A stretch of DNA of 64,000 bases, taken from the NCBI GenBank assembly GCA_025612375.1, contig JAAXKN010000002.1, forward strand, positions 248,001 to 312,000, read 5' to 3'. Below are positions 1 to 10,769 of this stretch, one piece after another (position 1 is the first letter of the stretch; each line of letters begins with the position of its first letter). The DNA comes from Ignavibacteria bacterium. Its GTDB lineage: Bacteria; Bacteroidota; Ignavibacteria; Ignavibacteriales; SURF-24. The position numbers and the translations under genes were made by a program. The notes under the pieces are model-generated. The model ran no database searches, was not told the DNA's origin, and worked only from the letters and a program-made list of their open reading frames with translations.

Positions 1-1
1 C

Positions 2-2146
<2,145 letters not shown>

Positions 2147-2151
2147 ATATT

Positions 2152-2187
2152 AAACATGGCCAGGCAAAGTGCCCGGCCATGTTTTGA
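2152..2187 (+). terminator. Rho-independent terminator after the histidine kinase
   Basis: A 10-bp perfect stem (2152-2161 with 2175-2184) has a further G-C rich inner stem and an AAAGT loop. It ends in a short T run and lies 6 nt after the kinase stop codon. Confidence 0.85.
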
Positions 2188-2309
2188 AATTTCCTAAACC
2201 TCAATTCTTCATTCCCCCCGAAAAATAAATTTTATTTTTGTTCTGATTTTAGCCTAAAAGTCTTAGTTTTACAGGAAAAATATTCAATAACTTCAGGACT
2301 AAAGCAGCA

Positions 2310-4397
2310 ATGGGTATAAGATATTTTTTCTGTTTTTTCTTCATCTTGCTTTCTCAGGTTTTATCCCCTGTATCAGTAAAAGCACAGACTACTGACGGAA
2401 GGCTGAAGGGATTTATAAAAAGCCCCTTTTTTAACGAGCAGATACTGAACTTTAGTTTCAGTCCTGAAGTCAGAATTCAGATCAATGTCCCCGGTGAGGC
2501 TTCCTTCGATATAAATAAGCCCACGGGACTCATTTTCTTTGCACTTCCTAACGGCAACACGATAGAACAAACCATCGGCAAGAAATTAGCCCCGGGGGAC
2601 GACTGGCACTTTGACATCCAGCATATAGGCGCACAGACAAGATTTCTCCGCCGGATGATGAAAGATTATAACGCCGTTGTAATTTACCTTCAGACCGATC
2701 AGAAAAGCTGGCCATCATGGAGGAGTAAACACCCGGATAATGCAATTCTTGTTAAGAATATTGTAGATTCGGTGAAAAACATTTTTAAGGATTATAATCC
2801 CTTTGTTATCCTAACGGGCCACAGCGGGGGCGGCGGCTTTACTTTCAGCTTTATGAACGCCGTGGATTCAATTCCTGATTACGTCAAAAGGATCTCTTTT
2901 CTGGACAGCGACTATAACTACGACGACACATATGGCAGGAAGCTGGCACAGTGGCTTAAATCCTCAGAGAGCCACTTCTTAAGCGTTATAGCCTATAACG
3001 ACAGCATTGCACTTTATAATGGTAAGCCTATAGTCAGCGCAACGGGCGGCACATGGTACAGGACAAAAATGATGCAGAAGTACCTCGCAGGTTATTTTAA
3101 TTTCACAGTCCAGGCAGATACGTCATTTATAAAGTATACAGCTCTTAATGGAAGAATTAAGATTATTCTGAAGGAAAACCCGGGAAGGCAGATATTACAT
3201 ACCGTGCAGGTTGAACTGAACGGGTTTATTCAGACTATGTCCTCTGGCACCCCGTATGAAGGTGCAGGATACAGCTATTTTGGCTCAAGGGCCTATACGG
3301 ATTTAATTCAGGCAGAAGTCTACGTTCCCAAAATGCTTAATCTTCCTCCGCGCTCCTTAAACAGTCTTACAGGTTCTGCCTTCATGCAGAAAGTTCAGTA
3401 CATGACATTTGAGCAGAGGGAAACGGAAATATATAATGAAATTTCAAGAGGCAACGTACCGGACTTTTTGAGAAATCTCGTTACAATTAGTACTACGTTA
3501 AAAGACGCCGCGGGGTTAAACCACTCTGTTATCTACGATGTTGCGCCCGATTACCTTGCAATCGGCTCCAATCAGGACTTCTGCCGCATTCCGATGGGCC
3601 CAATAACGGCACAGAGGCTTGCAAATCTGATAGGTGCAGCGATGCCGACAAGTAAGCTTGTGGATGACATTTATACCCACTCTGAAGTAAAGCTTGCCCC
3701 GGTTACTTACTATCCCGTTGGGAACGCAAATGAATTGGTTCCAAAGTTTATTGAGCACAATAAGGCAATTGATTCGGAGATGGTTGCTGCAAAAGGAAGC
3801 CTTGGGCAGTTGACCGGAGGAACTAAGAAAGACGTTGTTGTAAGCAATAAGATCACCGATCCCTCCAGGCCGCGCCACGTGGTTATCTACGGATGGCACA
3901 AACCGGACGGGTCGGCTATTCAGCCTCTTACCAATATACATATAGATACATATGTGGATTACAGCCACGGCATCCGTCTTATTAATTCGGATATAATAAT
4001 AGATGGAGTAAGCTATAAGACAGACAAAGTTCTTACCGATCCTGCGCGTTACAGTATAATCAGCAAAGAAAGTGCCCCGATGACGCAGCCGGGCTACTTA
4101 AGTACCACAAGCGTGCCTCAAAGCACCCCTTCGGGCGGCTACGGGCTGCTTCAGAATTACCCGAATCCCTTTAATCCGGAAACCGTTATTCCCTATCAGA
4201 TTCCTGAGGCCGGAAAAGTTGAGATAAAGATAATTGATGCTTTGGGGCGCGAGGTGGCTGGCCTTCTAAACCAGGAGATGACGGCAGGGAAGCATGAGAT
4301 CCGCTTTAACGCCAAGGATCTTCCGGGCGGGATATACTTCTGTCATCTTAAGTCAGGCAGTTATACTGAAACCCGGAAGCTTGTTTTTATAAAGTAA
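2310..4397 (+). CDS. T9SS-exported protein with alpha/beta-hydrolase-like region
   Basis: Secreted, probably cell-surface protein of 695 aa. Residues 1-25 form a signal peptide ending VKA-Q. Residues about 60-300 look like an alpha/beta hydrolase: a beta-strand/nucleophile-elbow motif LTGHSGGGG places a candidate catalytic Ser at 172, and SFLDSDYNYDD may carry the acid. Residues about 400-590 form a second conserved-looking block (GGTKKDVVVSNK, YGWHKPDGSAIQPL, YVDYSHGIRL) that I do not recognise as a named domain. The last 85 residues are a type IX sorting domain (QNYPNPFNPE, LPGGIYF, KLVFIK). Such tails direct export through the outer membrane and surface attachment. The substrate is unknown. 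The gene converges on the following glycosyltransferase gene with only 3 nt between stops. Confidence 0.8.
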   Translation: MGIRYFFCFFFILLSQVLSPVSVKAQTTDGRLKGFIKSPFFNEQILNFSFSPEVRIQINVPGEASFDINKPTGLIFFALPNGNTIEQTIGKKLAPGDDWHFDIQHIGAQTRFLRRMMKDYNAVVIYLQTDQKSWPSWRSKHPDNAILVKNIVDSVKNIFKDYNPFVILTGHSGGGGFTFSFMNAVDSIPDYVKRISFLDSDYNYDDTYGRKLAQWLKSSESHFLSVIAYNDSIALYNGKPIVSATGGTWYRTKMMQKYLAGYFNFTVQADTSFIKYTALNGRIKIILKENPGRQILHTVQVELNGFIQTMSSGTPYEGAGYSYFGSRAYTDLIQAEVYVPKMLNLPPRSLNSLTGSAFMQKVQYMTFEQRETEIYNEISRGNVPDFLRNLVTISTTLKDAAGLNHSVIYDVAPDYLAIGSNQDFCRIPMGPITAQRLANLIGAAMPTSKLVDDIYTHSEVKLAPVTYYPVGNANELVPKFIEHNKAIDSEMVAAKGSLGQLTGGTKKDVVVSNKITDPSRPRHVVIYGWHKPDGSAIQPLTNIHIDTYVDYSHGIRLINSDIIIDGVSYKTDKVLTDPARYSIISKESAPMTQPGYLSTTSVPQSTPSGGYGLLQNYPNPFNPETVIPYQIPEAGKVEIKIIDALGREVAGLLNQEMTAGKHEIRFNAKDLPGGIYFCHLKSGSYTETRKLVFIK

Positions 4398-4400
4398 CTC

Positions 4401-5984
4401 TCAAATAAAGTGCTTCTCTGACCTCCAGATCACTTCAAGCGGTATTTTGAAACCTTTTCCTATAAAAACAGGGAGGTTATTTTCATACGGCATGGCGTAC
4501 CGGCTTTTAATTGTCCCTTTTTGAGTTGCAATTTCAAGCGCCTTCAGGTGGTCTTCAACCTGCCCGCCTATTATAATTGCTGTCTGGTAGCTGATTTTCT
4601 TTGTCGTGTCTTTCAGCTCTTCCCACTCCCAGACCCAGAAGCTGTTGTGGGGAGATATTACCCTGGGAATAGGGTATTTCTTACTATAGTATTCCAGAGC
4701 CGAGGCTTCGCCGTAATTCTGGGCAAAAACAAACGCATTTTTTCTTTCTTCCTGCGGCAGCAAAAGATATACCTCAGACACCGTCTTTGCCATATCCTCC
4801 CAGCCGAACATATCTGCGTAAAGCTGCGGGAGTTCCGAGACCTCCTTGCCCTCATGCCCGTCAGGCTGAAATCCTGTCATTTTGCTGTAAGCAATATATG
4901 CTTTAACCGGCAGGCAGGGGATGATAAAAGGTGCCAGGAGGATTCCAAAAAGGACAATAAGAAAGGGAAGCGCATACTTAAGCCAGGTAATTGCTCTTTT
5001 TCTTAAAAATTCTTCAATAAAAACGCTACCGCCTGCAAAAAGTACCGGGTAGGAGGGCGCGGCGTATTCAGGCTTGCTGTGCCAGTTGATAATAAGAATG
5101 GCGATGGTGGCAGCATATATAATTCCTGCGGCGCGGAACTTCTTTCCTTTTTCGCTGAAAAAGAAATAGTATATACCGGATGCCCAGACAGGGATGCTTA
5201 TTGGCAGGAGCATCAGCAGCTGCCCTGAAATAAAATCAACCGGCGTTACCGAGCTGTATTTAAGCCCCGAGGCATTGCGCATAAATTCAAGATGCGCCAG
5301 AGAGTGCGTAATGTTCCATACGATAAAAGGGAGAAAAAGAATAAAAGCCGTTAAAGCTGCAATATAAGGCCTTGGAGTTTTAAGGTAATGCCTGTACTGC
5401 CGGGTCAGAAGCGCCAGGAAAAGCCCCCCTCCAAACCACATCATGCTTATTTTATTCATCAAACCAAGTCCAAGCACAATTCCAAGCCAAATCCAGTATC
5501 TGGCATTTTTCCCCTCCGTATCCCGGCCCAGGATTAAAATCAAAATGTAGAAAGCCAATGTCCAGAGAAGAATATCTATGGCATTCATAGAATAGATATT
5601 ATTCATCGCCAGGAAAATGGGAGCGGCAATGTAAGAGACTGCAGATAAAACCACGGCATACCGGCCCCCTCCAAGGCGGCGCACAGTGAGTCCCGTAATA
5701 AAAACAGATAAGGCTCCCGAAAGCGCGGGCAGTATCCTGATTGAAAAAAGTGAATCTCCGAAGGTCAGGCGGCTTAAGCCAAGAAGAAAGATTGATAAAG
5801 GGGGCTGGTCAACGTAGCCCATTGCAGGCCTTCTGCTGCATGCGATATAATAGAATTCATCGCGGAAAATGCCGAACTGGGTAAAATAATTAGTAAAGAA
5901 GTGTATTAAAAGTGTTATAAGTGAAAGTATTAGTAAAATAAATGTGGTATTTCTATCCTTTTCTTCAGCAAACGCTCCGGTCAT
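4401..5984 (-). CDS. ArnT/PMT-like membrane glycosyltransferase (GT39/GT83 family)
   Basis: Integral membrane glycosyltransferase of the GT-C fold, 527 aa. Such enzymes move a sugar from a polyprenyl-phosphate donor to a lipid or protein acceptor on the outer face of the inner membrane. The sequence shows a first membrane helix (residues about 15-35), then the family acidic motif RDEFYY (D42, E43) and GYVDQPPLS in the first periplasmic loop, followed by roughly ten more hydrophobic segments. A soluble C-terminal part starts near residue 380. The start at 5984 is supported by a purine-rich GGGAGGGAGG just upstream. The acceptor cannot be named, and neither neighbour belongs to an obvious glycan pathway. 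Lipid A or polyisoprenyl-linked glycan modification are the usual roles in this family. Confidence 0.85.
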   Translation of the reverse strand: MTGAFAEEKDRNTTFILLILSLITLLIHFFTNYFTQFGIFRDEFYYIACSRRPAMGYVDQPPLSIFLLGLSRLTFGDSLFSIRILPALSGALSVFITGLTVRRLGGGRYAVVLSAVSYIAAPIFLAMNNIYSMNAIDILLWTLAFYILILILGRDTEGKNARYWIWLGIVLGLGLMNKISMMWFGGGLFLALLTRQYRHYLKTPRPYIAALTAFILFLPFIVWNITHSLAHLEFMRNASGLKYSSVTPVDFISGQLLMLLPISIPVWASGIYYFFFSEKGKKFRAAGIIYAATIAILIINWHSKPEYAAPSYPVLFAGGSVFIEEFLRKRAITWLKYALPFLIVLFGILLAPFIIPCLPVKAYIAYSKMTGFQPDGHEGKEVSELPQLYADMFGWEDMAKTVSEVYLLLPQEERKNAFVFAQNYGEASALEYYSKKYPIPRVISPHNSFWVWEWEELKDTTKKISYQTAIIIGGQVEDHLKALEIATQKGTIKSRYAMPYENNLPVFIGKGFKIPLEVIWRSEKHFI

Positions 5985-6511
5985 AATAGCCTCCCTCCCA
6001 AAAGGTTAATTATAGATGTAAACTTAGTGAGAAATAATGAAACATGCACCTCAGGCGTTATCCGGTTAAATAGCAGCCGGACTTTGTGCCCTGTAATATT
6101 CCCTAGAATTTCGGTGCGAATAATCCGGATGCTGTATCCGCTTAGCCTCGTGAGGGATATTAAGTAATTTTAGATAATTCCGATAATTAGGTATTAAATT
6201 TTGTTTAATAAAGACTGACATCTTGTCCGGAATCCCGGGCGGAAATAAGGCATAATATCCATAAAGGAACAATTTAAGTGCCTTTTCTAACGGGCTTATT
6301 TGCTAATGTCTTACGGCAGAAAAGTATTTTCTTGTATTCGGTGTATTTGTATATACTGCCTGTTGATTTAAAGATTTTTTTTAGTAAATTTGACCTGAAA
6401 TTTTTTTCAGGGATGGTTGGGGGAATAGTTAAGAGCAGTATATTCTATTATGTGCTGCGCCATTTTATCACCTTATGAGTTCTTTTTGAGGCTCTTTGCT
6501 TTTTGTGCGGA
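5985..6511. other. 527-bp spacer without a supported gene
   Basis: This is the AT-rich spacer between two divergent genes, so it must hold the promoters of the glycosyltransferase gene (minus) and the PPIase gene (plus). Two short open frames, 6066-6272 minus and 6278-6478 plus, lack a convincing ribosome site and do not resemble any family I know. A small inverted repeat, CCTGAAA/TTTCAGG with a TTTT loop, sits at 6394-6411. Nothing else is recognisable. Confidence 0.5.
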
Positions 6512-8353
6512 ATGAAGAAATACTTATTAATTGCAGTCCTGTTCAGTGCCAGCATCAACATCAGTGCTCAGGCCGAAGATCAGGTTGTTGCGAAGGTTGG
6601 TAATACCACTATTAATGCTTCGGAAATAAAAGAGCGTTTTGCTCTTACCCCGTGGCCTAAAGGTGAGAAGGGAGAATATTCACAAGATCCCAAAACCGAT
6701 TTTCTATATACCTTAATTGCTGAGAGACTCCTGGCTCAGAAGGCGAGTGACCTTGGTTACGATACTTCTGCTGTCATGAATTCTACTTTTAAAACGGTAG
6801 AGAAAATGTATGTCAGGGATGCCCTCTACAAGCACGAGATCAGCAGCAGGGTCAATATTACAGATGCTGCACTAAATCAAGCCGTACAAAAGAACAGGTA
6901 CAAACTAAAACTCGACTGCCTGAAGGCCCCGGATGAAAAAGGGGTGCAGGATCTCGTTAATTCCCTGAAAAAAGGCGTTCCTTTTAATTCTTTGCTCGAA
7001 AATAACTCTGCTCTGGCGAAAGATTCTCTCCTTGAGGTCTCCTTTGGTGAGGTGGACAGCTCACTTGAAGAAACACTCTTCAGCCTGCAGCCTGGAAAGT
7101 ATACGGAGCCGGTCCATTCACTGGATGGGTGGCTCATATTCAGGCTTGCTAAGCGCATTGACAGGTATTCCATCTCAGCTGAGGAAAGGGAAAAAGTAGT
7201 AAGTGAGGCCAGAAAGATCCTGAACAATAAAGCCAACGATGCTATATATCAGAGTTATTATAAAAGCTTCTTTGCCGGCAGGAAAGTCAACGTCGATGGC
7301 TACATATTCTGGAGTTTTGCCGATAAGGTGATAAAGATCCTGAATGAAAAAAAGCAGGACTCTAAAGTTCCGGAAAAAGAAAAGCCTTTTGTCAGCATCC
7401 CGGACTTTATGAGGGTTGAAAAAGAGTTCGGGCCCGACAGTCTTAAAATGACGTTTATAAGCCTGGATTCCAATCCGGTTTCTTTGAAACAATTTATTGA
7501 CGATATTGCCTTTGATGGTTTTGTAAGCGCTTCGGCTGAGCCGAAAGTGCTCAGAGCAAAGCTCCAGCACAGGGTTAAATATTATATAGAAAATGAACTC
7601 CTCGCGCAGGAAGGCTTCAGAAAGGGCCTTCAGAATCTGCCCGAGGTTAAAAAATCCATCCATATGTGGCGCGACAGCTATCTGGCCCAGCTCCTTAAAT
7701 CTAAACTGATGGATTCTGTAAAAACTGCTCCCGGGGAACTGAATCCGGCACAAGACCAGATTCAGATAAGTGAGTCGTCTCCGGCACTTACAATGGTTAA
7801 TATAGTTGAGGTCCTGACAGACAGTCTGGAAACAATTGAAAAAGTGTTCGATGAGCTGAAAAATAATAAAGATATTCATGAACTCGCGCGCAAGTATACC
7901 AAAAGAGAATGGACAAAAGAAAAAGGCGGCGAGTTCGGATTTTTCCCTTCCACAATGTATGGAGAGATCGGCAGGATTGCCGCAGTGATGAACGTGGGCG
8001 ATGTCTACGGCCCTCTTAAAACTGAAGACGGGTATTCCGTCTTTAAGCTGATCGGCAAGAAAAAAGAAGATGCTGCTCCTGAAGATGGAAAGGGCGCTAA
8101 GAAAAACAGCATGACTGCTAAGGATCTGAAGACACAAAAATACCTTCAGAAACTTACTAATTACACCGCTTCGCTGGCCAAAAGCTACGGCGTAACGGTT
8201 AATGAGGATGTCTTAAATTCAGTTGATGCATTAAATATGAATGTATTTGCCTACCGCTACATGGGATTTGGCGGCAGGCTTATGGCCGTTCCGCTGACAG
8301 TGCCTTTTTCCAGCTGGGTTGAACAATGGAAAAAGCAGCTGAATATGCCCTAA
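6512..8353 (+). CDS. Periplasmic parvulin-type peptidyl-prolyl isomerase, SurA/PpiD-like
   Basis: Exported chaperone/peptidyl-prolyl cis-trans isomerase, 613 aa from the ATG at 6512. A TTG at 6503 in the same frame would add only MCG ahead of the signal peptide and is less likely. Residues 1-22 are a signal peptide ending ISAQA. An N-terminal SurA-like chaperone segment follows (VVAKVGNTTINASEIKERF). A degenerate parvulin unit covers residues about 130-225 and ends in SLDGWLIFRLAKR. A second, better conserved parvulin unit covers about 425-530: KGGEFGFFPSTM, then GDVYGPLKTEDGYSVFKL. Such proteins help outer-membrane proteins fold in the periplasm, which fits the many barrel and T9SS cargo genes nearby. 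Whether the first unit is active is doubtful. Confidence 0.82.
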   Translation: MKKYLLIAVLFSASINISAQAEDQVVAKVGNTTINASEIKERFALTPWPKGEKGEYSQDPKTDFLYTLIAERLLAQKASDLGYDTSAVMNSTFKTVEKMYVRDALYKHEISSRVNITDAALNQAVQKNRYKLKLDCLKAPDEKGVQDLVNSLKKGVPFNSLLENNSALAKDSLLEVSFGEVDSSLEETLFSLQPGKYTEPVHSLDGWLIFRLAKRIDRYSISAEEREKVVSEARKILNNKANDAIYQSYYKSFFAGRKVNVDGYIFWSFADKVIKILNEKKQDSKVPEKEKPFVSIPDFMRVEKEFGPDSLKMTFISLDSNPVSLKQFIDDIAFDGFVSASAEPKVLRAKLQHRVKYYIENELLAQEGFRKGLQNLPEVKKSIHMWRDSYLAQLLKSKLMDSVKTAPGELNPAQDQIQISESSPALTMVNIVEVLTDSLETIEKVFDELKNNKDIHELARKYTKREWTKEKGGEFGFFPSTMYGEIGRIAAVMNVGDVYGPLKTEDGYSVFKLIGKKKEDAAPEDGKGAKKNSMTAKDLKTQKYLQKLTNYTASLAKSYGVTVNEDVLNSVDALNMNVFAYRYMGFGGRLMAVPLTVPFSSWVEQWKKQLNMP

Positions 8354-8716
8354 GAGAGGATGTGCCATAAAAAGGCTTAATTAAGCCTTGGATTGTTTTA
8401 CTTTTTACACTTTTATGATTTTTCTGTTTCCGGCATGATCACGGTTAAGTGTGTGTTATGCTCTGATTTTATGTTTGTACGTTTTCGTTTTTAAGTTCTA
8501 ATAGTTCGTTTCCTTGTGTTTCAGGTTAATGATTAATGTCTGCGAACAATATTTTAAAGAAATATTACTAGGCTTTTTTCAGGAGTCGACCGGAATCTTT
8601 TTTGAGAGGCCGGGATGCTCCATTTATAGATCAGATGGACCTGGTGTGGAAGACAGCAGCGGTGAAGGCCGCAAACTGTCATTTTAATTAATTAACCCAA
8701 AACAAAAGGAACAGTT
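8354..8716. other. 363-bp spacer with two hairpins, no gene
   Basis: A T-rich region between two plus-strand genes. It starts with a palindromic hairpin at 8372-8389 and ends with a two-part hairpin at 8652-8680 in the 5' leader of the next gene: outer stem GACAG/CTGTC and inner stem GCGG/CCGC. An AT-rich run and the ribosome site follow. No open frame of note and no known riboswitch fold could be recognised. Confidence 0.5.
8372..8408 (+). terminator. Probable terminator after the PPIase gene
   Basis: An 18-nt perfect palindrome (AAGGCTT, AATT centre, AAGCCTT) lies 18 nt past the stop and is followed by a T-rich stretch (GTTTTACTTTTT). The stem is moderately AT-rich, so the strength is uncertain. 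Confidence 0.5.
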
Positions 8717-10675
8717 ATGAGAAAAATCTACTCGTTTCTACTGGTTACTTTAGTTCTATGCGGCATAGTACGGGCACAGAATCCCATTACTATGCAGTCT
8801 ATGTCCGTGTATAACGCAGCTTTTTCTACTACTCTCTCGGATTCAATTAAGACAATCCAGCCATATGGTATGGATCTGGGTGTAAGAAGAGTTATTGTTG
8901 CGGATGCAAACAAGGACGGGAAGCAGGAAATTATTGCAACTGACTATTCCAATGGTGGAAGAGTTCACGTTATTGCTCCCTCAGAGTCAGATCCTTCAGT
9001 TCTCGAAGTGATCTGGTCCTCTCCTGCGTTATACAAAAAATCAAGCACTAACCCAACCCCGAGATTCCCTCAGGTTGGTGACTGCGATGGAGATGGAAAT
9101 CCTGAAATCATCTTTGAACGTTACGGTGATTCAAGGATCGTTTTCTACGAATGGAACCCGGATACAAAAACCTGGGGATCAGATCCAAGCGGCGAACCCG
9201 ATTTCTATATCGACGATGCCGGCTATAAGGCTGCAGGCTCACTTGAGGCCCTCAGACTTACCAGGGAAGATTTCCTTGTAAAGGATATCGACGGTGATGG
9301 CAAGAGCGAAATCATAGGCCATGGCGGATCTCCTGGAAGAGACGTTTATATCCTTGGTGTTGACGGTGATATTCCTGCTTCATTCGGTACTAAGGTTGTT
9401 ATCGAAGGCGGCGACCCGACAAAAACTATGAACGGCAGAAACTGGGTCGGCGGTTCATACTGGAACACAATTCCTGCTGATATCGACGGCGACGGAAAGC
9501 TCGAACTCGTTAACCACCACTGGGATATGTACGGCTTCTGGTCAATCGACGTTAACGGTCACGATAGCTATACCTATCCTGATACCAACAATGTTAATAA
9601 GAAGTCGATCTATACTACATACGGCGCTGGCGATGCAGTTTCTTACTTCGGTGCAATTGCTGCCGATGTAAACGGCGACGGCAGAAAAGAAATCGTTGGT
9701 ACCAAATACGGCGATAACTTCGATGTTGAACTCCTTAGCTTCACAAAAGCAGATACAGGCGTTTATATCTGGAAATCAGATTCACTCAGCAAGGCCAACA
9801 GAGCAGGCGTTATCGCTTCAAAGAAAGATCTTGCAGCTCTTGCCGGCAAGACTGCAGCTGAATTCTGGCCATGCGTAAAGGGCGACCTCAACAAAGACGG
9901 TAAAGATGAAATCTATACCGGCGGCGGCACAGGACTTAACCTGATTGCTATCCAGTACAAAGGCCAGGGCTCGCTGACAGATTCCAAGAACTATACTTCA
10001 AACCTCGTTTACACTGGTGCTGGCGGCGGCGTTTATGCTAAATACAAAATCTACCACGGCCAGATCGATACTATAATTACTGCTACAGATACTACTTATA
10101 AACTTAATACTTCAAAGATCGATACAGTCCGCGAGGAAGTTCCCTTTACATCTTATATCTTTGCTGACAGCGTTGACCTTAACCACAATGGCAAAATGGA
10201 AATCGTTCTTTCTGAACAGAGCGTTTACGACTCAATTACAGTTGAAAACTACGCTTGGGTAGACAGTCTGCACTCATGGGCCCTCGACGGCGCAAGATCA
10301 AAGATCATTAATCCTTACCGCAAGACTATCCGTGTACTTGAGTACACAGGAGCAACAGGCGTAAGGGATCAGAACTATTCTATAGTTTTCCCTGAAGACT
10401 ATAAGCTCGAACAGAACTATCCGAATCCGTTCAACCCGACTACAACCATCAGATTTACACTGCCTATAGACAAGAAGATCTCTCTTAAGATCTACGATAT
10501 GCTAGGCAAGGAAGTAGCAAGCCTGGTTCAGGACCAGCTCTACAAAAAGGGTAAATATGATGTTATGTGGAACGGCATGACATCAAGCGGACAGCACGCC
10601 GCAAGTGGCAACTATATTGCCAGACTCGTTTATGGAAACTATTCTCAATCAATAAAGATGACATTACTCAAGTAA
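8717..10675 (+). CDS. T9SS-exported FG-GAP/VCBS seven-bladed propeller protein
   Basis: Secreted surface protein of 652 aa. Residues 1-20 are a signal peptide ending VRA-Q. The body carries seven calcium-loop motifs of the FG-GAP type: DANKDGKQEI, DCDGDGNPEI, DIDGDGKSEI, DIDGDGKLEL, DVNGDGRKEI, DLNKDGKDEI and DLNHNGKMEI. Seven such motifs fit one integrin-like seven-bladed beta-propeller that binds Ca2+. The C-terminus is a type IX sorting domain (EQNYPNPFNPTTTIRF, then MLGKEVASL, and IKMTLLK at the end). The start is backed by AAAAGGA 6 nt upstream. Proteins of this build usually bind ligands or partner proteins at the surface; no catalytic motif is visible. It is bounded downstream by a strong terminator and is probably monocistronic. 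Confidence 0.88.
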   Translation: MRKIYSFLLVTLVLCGIVRAQNPITMQSMSVYNAAFSTTLSDSIKTIQPYGMDLGVRRVIVADANKDGKQEIIATDYSNGGRVHVIAPSESDPSVLEVIWSSPALYKKSSTNPTPRFPQVGDCDGDGNPEIIFERYGDSRIVFYEWNPDTKTWGSDPSGEPDFYIDDAGYKAAGSLEALRLTREDFLVKDIDGDGKSEIIGHGGSPGRDVYILGVDGDIPASFGTKVVIEGGDPTKTMNGRNWVGGSYWNTIPADIDGDGKLELVNHHWDMYGFWSIDVNGHDSYTYPDTNNVNKKSIYTTYGAGDAVSYFGAIAADVNGDGRKEIVGTKYGDNFDVELLSFTKADTGVYIWKSDSLSKANRAGVIASKKDLAALAGKTAAEFWPCVKGDLNKDGKDEIYTGGGTGLNLIAIQYKGQGSLTDSKNYTSNLVYTGAGGGVYAKYKIYHGQIDTIITATDTTYKLNTSKIDTVREEVPFTSYIFADSVDLNHNGKMEIVLSEQSVYDSITVENYAWVDSLHSWALDGARSKIINPYRKTIRVLEYTGATGVRDQNYSIVFPEDYKLEQNYPNPFNPTTTIRFTLPIDKKISLKIYDMLGKEVASLVQDQLYKKGKYDVMWNGMTSSGQHAASGNYIARLVYGNYSQSIKMTLLK

Positions 10676-10690
10676 TTATTCTTGAATGCA

Positions 10691-10723
10691 GGAGCCGCGG
10701 ATAAGTCCGCGGCTCCATTTTTT
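10691..10723 (+). terminator. Strong rho-independent terminator after the FG-GAP protein gene
   Basis: An 11-bp perfect GC-rich stem (10691-10701 with 10706-10716) with a 4-nt loop, followed by ATTTTTT. Confidence 0.93.
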
Positions 10724-10769
10724 AAGCTTAGTATGCGGGAAAGTGTCTTAATATTCACATGAGGCTTTA

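Noticed and set aside
6066-6478. Two small ORFs in the spacer before the PPIase gene
   Set aside because: No ribosome site, no recognisable sequence and AT-rich composition; more likely promoter DNA of the divergent genes.
7175-8137. 320-codon open frame on the minus strand inside the PPIase gene
   Set aside because: It lies fully within a well supported parvulin gene, lacks a ribosome site and reads as Phe/Cys-rich noise with no family features.
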